Below are positions 17,235 to 25,219 of a stretch of 64,000 bases of DNA, piece after piece. Both the position numbers and the translations under genes were made by a program. Below the pieces are notes generated by a model. It saw nothing but the letters and a program-made list of their open reading frames with translations, did no database searches and was not told the DNA's origin. Numbering within the stretch: position 1 is the first letter of the stretch; every line of letters begins with the position of its first letter. The DNA is from Chitinophaga sp. YR627 (GTDB lineage Bacteria; Bacteroidota; Bacteroidia; Chitinophagales; Chitinophagaceae). The DNA lies in the NCBI RefSeq assembly GCF_900114995.1, contig NZ_FOUX01000006.1, forward strand, positions 310,001-374,000, given 5' to 3'.

Positions 17235-17987
17235 ATGAAAGTATTCTATATCGCGGCGGTAATGCTACTCGCAATAACCGCCTGCAAAAAGGAAACAATT
17301 GATTTTTATAGTGGTACTTCCACACTGTACTTCGATAATGCCATCAATTATGGTAACACAAGGAACACACAGCGGATCGATACATTGCTGTTCACCTTTT
17401 CGCTGGCAGATGCCAATCTGAAAGACAGCATTCTGCAGATAAGGGTGGATCTGATGGGCCGGCAGGCCAATCAGGACAGGAACTTCAGTGTGAAAGTGAT
17501 TGATAGCCTGAGCACTGCTGTGGCAGGCGTACACTATGAGCCGCTGGCGGATGCCTATGTCATGCCGGCGAACAAATCCTGGATGTATATTCCCATACAT
17601 ATCCACCGTACGAAGGAGATGTCAGCACACGAGTTTCTGCTCCATTTCAGCTTATTGCCTAATCAGGATTTTGATACGACACTTACACAGCCGCAGACGA
17701 AAGACTCTCTCGTATCTACCGGTTCAATTACCCTGTATATCGGAGACCTGATCCCTAAGCCCACCCGCTGGCTGGATATATATCTGGGAGAATTTAGCCG
17801 TAAGAAGATCCTGCTGATATGCGACCAACTGGATATGACCATCAATGATTTTACCACCATATCCGTTGCAGAAGCAGTATATATGGGTAAGGCCATGCAG
17901 CGCTATCTGAACCAGCAGCGCGAGGCCGGTAATATTATCTATGAAGAAGATGGCAGAGAAATGATCATGGGAGAAGCCTCCCAGTGA
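17235..17987 (+). CDS. DUF4843 family lipoprotein
   Basis: A 250-aa lipoprotein with Cys17 at the end of LLAITAC. The ATG at 17235 is chosen because it gives this lipobox; an upstream start at 17193 overlaps susD. The sequence matches the DUF4843 type that commonly follows SusD in Bacteroidota: an early STLYFDNAINYG stretch and a beta-sandwich-like middle. Function is unknown; surface exposure and a role in binding the SusCD cargo are inferred from its position 22 bp after susD. Confidence 0.8.
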   Translation: MKVFYIAAVMLLAITACKKETIDFYSGTSTLYFDNAINYGNTRNTQRIDTLLFTFSLADANLKDSILQIRVDLMGRQANQDRNFSVKVIDSLSTAVAGVHYEPLADAYVMPANKSWMYIPIHIHRTKEMSAHEFLLHFSLLPNQDFDTTLTQPQTKDSLVSTGSITLYIGDLIPKPTRWLDIYLGEFSRKKILLICDQLDMTINDFTTISVAEAVYMGKAMQRYLNQQREAGNIIYEEDGREMIMGEASQ

Positions 17988-18033
17988 TCTGTGTGCATAG
18001 AGCAAAGGATTGATCATCATTTATCAACTTAAC

Positions 18034-19527
18034 ATGAAGAAATTATTCTTATATATTCTTACCGTATTTGCTTTAAGCAGCTGCTATAAGGACAAGGGCA
18101 ATTACGATTACATTGATGTCAATGTGGTAAATATCTCTGGCATTGACAGTATATATACGGTTGACTATGGTAGTGTATTTACCCTTAAACCTGACTTGTC
18201 TTTTACACTGGATGCCACAAGGGATACTGCGAACTACGCTTACCTGTGGGTCGCTTCTATCACGAATACCGGCAATACAATCGATAATGATACCTTGTCT
18301 TACAGCCATGATCTCGATGCCCGTATTACTTTGCCGTCCGGCCAGTATACTGTTATATACAGAGTGACCGATAAGAAAACAGGTATCAGCTATTCCAAAA
18401 GATTCCTGATGGCAGTGGTGACCAGTGTATATGAAGGATGGGTATTGTTGTCCGAAGTGAATGCGAACAGCCGCCTGGATATGCTGTCCAAAGGCGTGAA
18501 CGGATACAAACCGATATACGATGTATTAGGGAGTATCGGTGCCGGTCTTACACTGACGGGTAAGCCGGTGGACGTGAAGTTTGCCCGTACAACAGCCGCC
18601 ATTACAGGGCATACGGTATACGTAAGTACAACGGATGGTACCAGCCGCCTGGATGGTGAAACATTCAAGCTGAAATCCCCTTTGCAGACGGATGTATTTA
18701 GCACCCTACCTGCAGGCTTCTATGCGGATAAGGTGACACAGCGTTCCTCCGGTACGATGTACCTGCATGGAAATGATAACAACATGTATTACTACATGTA
18801 TACGTTCAATATCTATTTCGGCTTACCGGTGAATGTGATGTACGGAAAATCGGTTCCCTTCAAAGTCTCAAAATATGTAGGCTATGTCGATAATTTATCC
18901 GGTTCTACAGATGTACACATATTGTACAATGAAGATGAGAAACGCTTCGTAAGACATATTTACAGTCTGCCGGCCAACTGTACCGATATGCCTGCCGGTA
19001 CGCGTTTTAGTTTTACAACAGGAAAAGATCTCCGCTTTATGGAAACCAGCCGTTTCAACAGCGGAGATACCTACGCCATCCTGGATTCCCTGCATCAGAA
19101 ATATTACCTGGCAAGATTCAATGTGGCTGCCACCATTGCCCAGACCTACTATGAAGAACTACTGGCGACCGACTTTGCCAAAGCGGAGAACATCGCCATA
19201 CACCCGGACCTGGGCTATGTGTTTTACAATGTAGGTGGAAAATTGTACGAGTATGACGTCAGCACAAAAGCGACGAAACTGATGATAGACTATGGTCAGA
19301 AATCAGTGTCTTTCCTGAAGTGCGATGGCTTCATGGCAACTACGACCGTAGCGGCGAAAGCTTATTATAACAAATTACAGGTAGGCGTCTATGACCCGTC
19401 CCTGCCTGCTGAAAGTGCGGGTAGTTTTGAACTCTACACAGTACCACCCGTGAATGGTAACCTGGTATTGAGTGAATCCTACACCGGCTTTGGTAAAATC
19501 AAAACAGTTACTTACAGAGAACGTTAA
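18034..19527 (+). CDS. PKD-like family lipoprotein
   Basis: A 497-aa lipoprotein, with Cys17 in ALSSCYKDKGNY. Residues about 30-125 form a PKD-like domain (VDYGSVFTLKPDLSFT, YLWVAS, YTVIYRVTDKKTG). The remainder resembles the propeller-like region of PKD-like lipoproteins seen in SusCD loci with DUF4843 partners. The start at 18034 gives the lipobox. It is the third surface lipoprotein of the operon. No catalytic motif is visible. Confidence 0.8.
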   Translation: MKKLFLYILTVFALSSCYKDKGNYDYIDVNVVNISGIDSIYTVDYGSVFTLKPDLSFTLDATRDTANYAYLWVASITNTGNTIDNDTLSYSHDLDARITLPSGQYTVIYRVTDKKTGISYSKRFLMAVVTSVYEGWVLLSEVNANSRLDMLSKGVNGYKPIYDVLGSIGAGLTLTGKPVDVKFARTTAAITGHTVYVSTTDGTSRLDGETFKLKSPLQTDVFSTLPAGFYADKVTQRSSGTMYLHGNDNNMYYYMYTFNIYFGLPVNVMYGKSVPFKVSKYVGYVDNLSGSTDVHILYNEDEKRFVRHIYSLPANCTDMPAGTRFSFTTGKDLRFMETSRFNSGDTYAILDSLHQKYYLARFNVAATIAQTYYEELLATDFAKAENIAIHPDLGYVFYNVGGKLYEYDVSTKATKLMIDYGQKSVSFLKCDGFMATTTVAAKAYYNKLQVGVYDPSLPAESAGSFELYTVPPVNGNLVLSESYTGFGKIKTVTYRER

Positions 19528-19539
19528 ACCTGCTCACAT

Positions 19540-20901
19540 ATGAAAAAAATGATCCTCCTGCTGGCAGCGCTGGCAGGTATGAAGGCGACGTATGCCGCCC
19601 CTTCGCAAGCTATGATCAGTGGCGTTTGCGCGCCCAGATCAGCCAATGGTATGAAACTGTATAATGTCAGAGAAGGTAAACTGGTCGAATTTGCCAGTAC
19701 TACCCTTGACAAGGAGCATAACTTCGCGTTTGCTATCCCTGTACCTGCCAGCGGGTATTACTATCTCGCTATGTCTGTAGATGGTAAGGCGAGCAGAAAC
19801 TATATTCGCGTATATCTGCAGTCCGGCGAGCAGGTGACGCTCGATATCCAGGATGACAAGGGGCACTACAGTGTTGTAAAAGGTGGTGAAGAAAACAAAC
19901 TGCTCTATGCATGGCAGCAGCTGATAGGACCACTGAAAAGCAAAACCGAACTGATCGACACCACGACTTACCGTGCATTCTTCCCGGCATTGGAAGCCCT
20001 GGAGCCTGCAGTAGCAACGTTTAAAAAATCCATTCATACAAAGAACGGTATATTTAATCGCTTGCTGGCTGTCACCGTTGATGCAGACATGGAATCTACT
20101 GCAATGGGTATACTGGTTATGCCACGTTCCGCGCATCCTGATAAGAAGCAGTATCCTGCTTATTACAACACCATTCTGCAACCTAAACGTTACTGTTCTG
20201 CCGCTATCCTGGAACTGGGAGAAGGCGCAGATCTGGTACGTCGTTACGCAATGCTGACTGCATCGAGACTGGATAGCATTACCCTCACAAACCGGGTTGA
20301 ATTGTCTTTATCGGTAATTTGTAATGACACACTGAAAGGCGTATGGATGGTAGATGATTTCAGGTCTTACAGATCCCTGGAAAAGTTTGATGCAGTGTTT
20401 ACACCGTATCAGAAATACCTGGTGACTGACAACATGCAGAAAGCGTTGTTTGAAGCACGCAAATCCCTCAGTACTTTCAAAAAAGGGACGGCAGGCTATA
20501 ACTTCTCTTTCCCTGCCATTAACGGTGATACTGTCACCCTGGCCAGTCTGAAAGGAAAGGTCGTATTGGTGGATATGTGGGCTACCTGGTGTGGTCCGTG
20601 CAAAAAGGAAATCCCTTTTATGCAGGAGCTGGAAGCAGCGATGCATGGTAAAAATGTAGCTTTTGTCAGCATCTCAACGGACAAAGCAGAAGATAAAGAG
20701 AAATGGAAATCATTTGTAAAAGAGAAGAAAATGGGAGGGATCCAGCTCTTTGCAGGTGGCTGGTCTGACATGCAGAAGTTCTATGATGTAAACGGTATTC
20801 CCCGTTTCATGGTGTTTGACAAACAGGGCAACATTGTCTCTGTGGACGCACCAAGACCTTCCATGCCGGAACTGAAGCCACTATTGGAAAGTTTGCTCTA
20901 A
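19540..20901 (+). CDS. TlpA-like thioredoxin family protein
   Basis: A 453-aa exported protein with a signal peptide (about 1-19, ending TYAAP). The N-terminal part (about 25-120) resembles the DUF4369-type beta domain often fused to thioredoxins in Bacteroidota. The C-terminal 140 residues are a TlpA/ResA-like thioredoxin with the redox motif WATWCGPCKKE near residue 350 and the cis-proline region GIPRFMVFD. It probably reduces or isomerises disulfides in the periplasm. It starts 12 bp after the PKD gene, so it belongs to the SusCD operon; a thioredoxin here suggests cargo or lipoproteins with disulfides. Confidence 0.88.
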   Translation: MKKMILLLAALAGMKATYAAPSQAMISGVCAPRSANGMKLYNVREGKLVEFASTTLDKEHNFAFAIPVPASGYYYLAMSVDGKASRNYIRVYLQSGEQVTLDIQDDKGHYSVVKGGEENKLLYAWQQLIGPLKSKTELIDTTTYRAFFPALEALEPAVATFKKSIHTKNGIFNRLLAVTVDADMESTAMGILVMPRSAHPDKKQYPAYYNTILQPKRYCSAAILELGEGADLVRRYAMLTASRLDSITLTNRVELSLSVICNDTLKGVWMVDDFRSYRSLEKFDAVFTPYQKYLVTDNMQKALFEARKSLSTFKKGTAGYNFSFPAINGDTVTLASLKGKVVLVDMWATWCGPCKKEIPFMQELEAAMHGKNVAFVSISTDKAEDKEKWKSFVKEKKMGGIQLFAGGWSDMQKFYDVNGIPRFMVFDKQGNIVSVDAPRPSMPELKPLLESLL

Positions 20902-20935
20902 GGAGTAATTAGTTATAAAAAATGGAATGAATAAC

Positions 20936-20963
20936 AAGGGCGTCACTTCTGCGACGCCCTTTT
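20936..20963. terminator. Terminator of the SusCD operon
   Basis: A 9-bp inverted repeat (AAGGGCGTC at 20936-20944, GACGCCCTT at 20953-20961) followed by a T-run. It marks the end of the operon 34 bp after the thioredoxin gene. Confidence 0.8.
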
Positions 20964-21026
20964 CAATTAGGAATTAAGAATTAGAATGCAGCGGAGATCT
21001 TCGCGTTAATTCTTAATTCTTAATTC
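20964..21026. repeat. AT-rich interspersed repeat copy
   Basis: CAATTAGGAATTAAGAATTA at the left and TTAATTCTTAATTCTTAATT at the right form inverted arms around GAATGCAGCGGAGATCTTCG. The right arm supplies the stop codon and last residues (GIKN) of the leftward flavoprotein gene, the same tail seen in hen1. The core word GAATGCAGC recurs in the copy at 30.65 kb. Confidence 0.85.
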
Positions 21027-22281
21027 CCTGTAATATTCTTTCTGCAACCGCCTTTCCTGTGCTAAGCGCCGCCTCTACTGTTCCCGGACTGGCGCCATTA
21101 TACAGGGCTTCTCCGGCAAAATAGATCGTTTGTTGCACCGGTGTATTTAAGACCACCTGTGCCGCCGCTGTAGCCGGTGTACTGTAACTATACGAGCCTG
21201 TTACATGAGGGTCGCTTGCCCAGTTGGATATATGGCTGTCTGTCAGTAGTCCTTTCAGCGTATCTATGTTTTCGTTACAAAGGATAGCCAGTGATTGTAA
21301 TGCCATTTCCAGCAATGCCTCGTCTGTTTTATGCAGATGAGGAATAGCTGGAGGGCCACCCAGCCAGCCTGTCAGCACATTGGCTTTATCGGGCAACTGC
21401 GTCCACCAGGTAGGAATAGGCGCTTTTCCCAGGACGAAACCTACCTGCGGAGCCTGTTTCTCCCAGAAGGGTGCTTTAAATGCCAGGACTGTTTTGATAA
21501 CTGTACCCCAACCAATATTGTGAGCTGCCGCCATCTGATCGGGCAGGGCAGGAGAGAAGTGGATAGTACCTTGTTGCAGGATGCCTAAAGGAACGGCGAT
21601 GATCACCCTGTTGCCTGTATAGGTTGTTCCGGCCTCCGTAGTAACAGTGACGCTACCGGCTGACCAGTCAATATTACGCACGACTGCATTGGTAATAATG
21701 CGGGCCTGCTGGCGAAGGGAGACGTCTTCCAGGTAACGCACCATAGCGGTATACCCCTGGTCGATGCGGAAGTTATTCTCGCTTTCGTTTGTCCATTCAC
21801 TGTACAGCGCCTTTACGCTCACCTTTGTCATATCGGCGAGGTCATAGCCCTGTACGAAGGACTTTACACTTTCATGCAGACTGGCATACCGTTCCCCCGG
21901 ATACAGCTCATCCAGGAATGCCTGCATGGTCATATCTGTTGGAATGCTGCTCATTTTTTCCAGCAGTCCGTCCCAGTCTTCGATCATCTCGTAGCGGGCA
22001 TCCCATTTACCATCCCGCACCTGGAACATTTTTCCGTAAATGTGATAATAGGAGAGACCTGCTTCTTTCAGCAGGCCGAGTGTGATGGGTAACTCACCGT
22101 GTACGAATTCAGCCCCGGTTTCGGCGGATTTGACACCATCCCGGTAAACGGTCTGTATCCTTCCTCCGATGGTATCCCGGGCTTCCAGCACGGTAACGCT
22201 ATGATGTGCAGATAATTCCCTGGCTGCAATGAGGCCGGCAGCGCCAGCCCCTATGATGATAATTTCTTCTGATGTACGCAT
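21013..22281 (-). CDS. Flavin monoamine oxidase family protein
   Basis: A 422-aa FAD-dependent amine oxidase. The N-terminus has the dinucleotide-binding motif IIIGAGAAGLIAARELS followed by VLEARDTIGGRIQT; the C-terminal part has the second FAD motif (IYFAGEALYNGASPGTVEAA). The ATG at 22281 places this motif close to the start as usual. These enzymes oxidise amines or amino acids to imines with release of hydrogen peroxide; the substrate is unknown. There is no signal peptide. The last residues come from the AT-rich repeat. Confidence 0.88.
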   Translation of the reverse strand: MRTSEEIIIIGAGAAGLIAARELSAHHSVTVLEARDTIGGRIQTVYRDGVKSAETGAEFVHGELPITLGLLKEAGLSYYHIYGKMFQVRDGKWDARYEMIEDWDGLLEKMSSIPTDMTMQAFLDELYPGERYASLHESVKSFVQGYDLADMTKVSVKALYSEWTNESENNFRIDQGYTAMVRYLEDVSLRQQARIITNAVVRNIDWSAGSVTVTTEAGTTYTGNRVIIAVPLGILQQGTIHFSPALPDQMAAAHNIGWGTVIKTVLAFKAPFWEKQAPQVGFVLGKAPIPTWWTQLPDKANVLTGWLGGPPAIPHLHKTDEALLEMALQSLAILCNENIDTLKGLLTDSHISNWASDPHVTGSYSYSTPATAAAQVVLNTPVQQTIYFAGEALYNGASPGTVEAALSTGKAVAERILQGIKN

Positions 22282-22322
22282 AACCTGTCTATTCAGTAAT
22301 AGCAAGTTATGTTATTTGGCGC

Positions 22323-22790
22323 TTATCTTTTCAATACTTTCTCGACCTCATAGAGCCGTCTTCTGAGTTCTGTCAGCTCCTCTTCCAGCAGGTCTACCTT
22401 TTCACTCAGCAGATATTGATGATAATCAGGTATAATTGACAGCTCCCGTAACTTTGGGAACAGGTCGTTTTTGAAGAAGGAAAGGCTGGTTTCTTCTCCG
22501 CGGAATTCATGCGCTGTTTTCGTCAGGTGATTGTACAGGCAGTAACGGAGGCCTTCGGAATTGAAGGTCCACGGACTGATATACAACAGTTCCCAGTTGG
22601 CAATTCTAAGCATTTCCAGTTCTCCTTTTGCATTCACGAACTGATAAATGGTGGATTCAACGTAACCATTGGGTTTTAAGGTATCCGTTGTCATGAGAAT
22701 ATACGCGTACTCCGAAAAAGCAGTAATTGATTCGAGATTGTGTAGCGGACTATAACTTCCATCCCTGAATATTGCATAGTATCTGACCAT
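22323..22790 (-). CDS. Hypothetical protein with C-terminal coiled coil, 155 aa
   Basis: I do not recognise the family. The protein has no signal or membrane segment. Its last 30 residues (SEKVDLLEEELTELRRRLYE) form a short coiled coil, suggesting oligomerisation. It lies just upstream of the amine oxidase in the same direction with 41 bp between, so the two may be co-transcribed. Confidence 0.75.
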   Translation of the reverse strand: MVRYYAIFRDGSYSPLHNLESITAFSEYAYILMTTDTLKPNGYVESTIYQFVNAKGELEMLRIANWELLYISPWTFNSEGLRYCLYNHLTKTAHEFRGEETSLSFFKNDLFPKLRELSIIPDYHQYLLSEKVDLLEEELTELRRRLYEVEKVLKR

Positions 22791-23022
22791 AATTTGCTAT
22801 CTGTTTGAAATATTCTACCACATAATCTGGCACAGGTAGTGACAATAATGACAATAAGACTTAAGTTGAAAATAATATATTAAAAGGTAAAAACCTGTAT
22901 TAAATATAGAAAATCTGCAAAAAAGCATTGTGTGGAATAGTATGGACGGCACGGTACTTGCCCGAAATATGCTGATTTTAAATAAAATGATTTTACTTTA
23001 GCGGATTAATAAACACCAATTT

Positions 23023-23580
23023 ATGAAGTACATTTCTTTACTGGTTGTTGCAGGAGCTGTATTTTTCGGCGCCTGTAAGAATGGTAATAATGCCCCAAAG
23101 ACGTCAAAGGAACTGCTGGAACAAGCCCGGCAGAATATGAACAGCGGTGCTGGTAAATTCTCTATCGATGCCCCTGCGGGATGGAGAAAAACAGATACCA
23201 CACTGAATGGTATTAAGCTGACTTTCCTGTTTGCACCGACTGAAACAGACGGTTTCCGTTCCAATATCAATGTGGTTAGTGAGAATGTCGGCAAACTCAG
23301 TTTCGAGGATTATCATAAAGCAACCCTGGCTACCATGGGTAAATATATGAGCAATTTCAAGGTGCTGGAAAGCGGTGATAAAGAGATCAGCGGTCAGCCA
23401 GGTAAATGGTTCAAATACAGTTCTGACCAGACCGGCGGTGCTGATGTTATAGCGCGTAACTATACAGTGGTGAAAAATGGTATCGCCTATATCATCACCG
23501 GTGTGGCAAAAGTAAAAGACGAAGCAGGCATCACTCCGGTGATCGAAAACACTGTTGCTACGTTCAAAGTGGCTGAATAA
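23023..23580 (+). CDS. PsbP/DUF1795-like lipoprotein
   Basis: A 185-aa lipoprotein with Cys18 in AVFFGACKNG. The body has the pattern of small PsbP-like proteins: FSIDAPAGWRKTD at the start of the fold, a central NVVSENVGKLSFEDY and a late YIITGVA. Such proteins are widespread in Bacteroidota but have no assigned role. It stands alone, with a 232-bp AT-rich gap upstream and its own terminator. Confidence 0.75.
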   Translation: MKYISLLVVAGAVFFGACKNGNNAPKTSKELLEQARQNMNSGAGKFSIDAPAGWRKTDTTLNGIKLTFLFAPTETDGFRSNINVVSENVGKLSFEDYHKATLATMGKYMSNFKVLESGDKEISGQPGKWFKYSSDQTGGADVIARNYTVVKNGIAYIITGVAKVKDEAGITPVIENTVATFKVAE

Positions 23581-23602
23581 TTTTACACAAGCGATTATAG
23601 GT

Positions 23603-23632
23603 AAAAGGCGTCCGCTATAATGGACGCCTTTT
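23603..23632. terminator. Terminator after the PsbP-like gene
   Basis: A perfect 11-bp inverted repeat (AAAAGGCGTCC at 23603-23613, GGACGCCTTTT at 23622-23632) with flanking A and T runs. Confidence 0.85.
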
Positions 23633-23661
23633 GCTATTGAAGCCCCTTCCTCTCATACGGC

Positions 23662-23697
23662 CCAATTCTTAATCCTTAATTCTTAATCTTAATTTCT
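23662..23697. repeat. AT-rich interspersed repeat copy
   Basis: CAATTCTTAATCCTTAATTC followed by TTAATCTTAATTTC belongs to the AATTAGGAATTAAGAATT family. It sits between a terminator and the sulfatase gene. Confidence 0.75.
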
Positions 23698-23801
23698 GAT
23701 AAGTATTTACCCCATTCCTTTTAGAAATTAGTCTATTAATTTAGTAGAGTTATTTATATTGGCTCCTGCTAACAGATTATTTACGTCGATCAATCAATAC
23801 T

Positions 23802-25211
23802 ATGGACCGGAAGAAAATTTTGAGCGTCGTCCTGACAGGATGTGCACTATTGACTACTATCCTGACCCAGGGACAGACCCGTAAACCCAATATCATCTTT
23901 ATTCTGGCAGACGATCTGGGATATGGTAATGTCAGCGTTTATAACAGTAAAAGCCCTGTTAAAACGCCTAATATTGACAGGCTGGGGCAGGAGGGCATCC
24001 AATTCACGAACTTTTATTCCGGTAATACCGTCTGTGCGCCTTCCCGTTGCGCCCTGCTCACCGGAAAGCATATGGGACATGCCTATATCAGAGGTAACTC
24101 ACGGCTTCCGTTACGTGCGCAGGACAGTACCCTGGCGCAGCTGTTACAGGGGAACGGCTACCGTACCGGTATGTTTGGTAAATGGGGACTGGGTGAATCG
24201 GGGACAACTGGTTCACCTGAGATAAAGGGTTTTGACACCTTCTTCGGTTATCTGAATCAGCAACATGCGCATAATTACTATACTGATTATCTCTTCGAAG
24301 TAAAGGAAGGACAGATCAGCCGGGTACCCCGGGATACAAATGTCTATTCTCAGGATGAGATCCTGCAACATGCGCTGTCTTTTATCAATGATAACAAAGA
24401 CAAACCCTTCTTCCTTTTCTTACCATTCACCCTGCCACACGCAGAACTGGCGCCGCCGGCTGCTGATATGCAGGCCTTCCTGAATGCCGATGGCAGCAGT
24501 AAGTTTGGCCCCGAAACGCCTTATGAGCGTAAGAACGGTACCTATCGCAGTCAGGAAAACCCACATGCCGCCTTCGCCGCGATGGTGACGAAACTGGACA
24601 GGAATGTAGGCGAGATCAGTGCCCTTATAAAACAACTTGGTCTGGACGACAATACCTATATCTTCTTTACAAGTGATAATGGTCCGCATAGAGAAGGTGG
24701 TGCAGACCCGGTCTATTTTGACAGTAATGGCCCTTTAAAAGGCATTAAACGCGATCTCTACGAAGGTGGTATCAGAGTACCCCTGCTCGTGAGAGCGCCC
24801 GGTAAAGTGTCCGCAGGACAAGTTAACAGCATTCCATGGGCTTTCTGGGATGTATTGCCCACTTTGAGTGATATTACACATTCCCCTGTTTTATCCGGAA
24901 TAGATGGTTTATCTTACACAAAAGCGCTGAACGGAACGAAACCCGCAAGGCAGCATGATCACTTCTACTGGCAGTTCAATGAAGGCGGATTACAGGAAGC
25001 ATTACTGAAGGATGACTGGAAACTGATCCGCTTTAAAAAACGTGGCACCCCGGAACGTTTTGAACTGTACCATCTTTCTGAAGATATAGGGGAAGAACAT
25101 GACCTGGCCGCAAAATACCCACAGAAAGTGAAAGCGCTCTCCAGACTGATGCTGCAATCCAAAACGCCGGCGGAGAACCCTGAGTTTGACTGGTCGGCTA
25201 CCGAACAATAA
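23802..25211 (+). CDS. Arylsulfatase (formylglycine-dependent, S1 family)
   Basis: A 469-aa exported sulfatase: signal region 1-25, metal site IIFILADDLGYGN (Asp37, Asp38), the maturation motif CAPSR with Cys78, and the second metal site FTSDNGPH. Cys78 must be oxidised to formylglycine by a maturase that is not in this window. It removes sulfate esters from a glycan. The GH106 rhamnosidase starts 8 bp downstream, so the pair likely acts on a sulfated, rhamnose-containing glycan; that substrate is inferred from the pairing. Confidence 0.92.
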   Translation: MDRKKILSVVLTGCALLTTILTQGQTRKPNIIFILADDLGYGNVSVYNSKSPVKTPNIDRLGQEGIQFTNFYSGNTVCAPSRCALLTGKHMGHAYIRGNSRLPLRAQDSTLAQLLQGNGYRTGMFGKWGLGESGTTGSPEIKGFDTFFGYLNQQHAHNYYTDYLFEVKEGQISRVPRDTNVYSQDEILQHALSFINDNKDKPFFLFLPFTLPHAELAPPAADMQAFLNADGSSKFGPETPYERKNGTYRSQENPHAAFAAMVTKLDRNVGEISALIKQLGLDDNTYIFFTSDNGPHREGGADPVYFDSNGPLKGIKRDLYEGGIRVPLLVRAPGKVSAGQVNSIPWAFWDVLPTLSDITHSPVLSGIDGLSYTKALNGTKPARQHDHFYWQFNEGGLQEALLKDDWKLIRFKKRGTPERFELYHLSEDIGEEHDLAAKYPQKVKALSRLMLQSKTPAENPEFDWSATEQ

Positions 25212-25219
25212 ATGACGTT

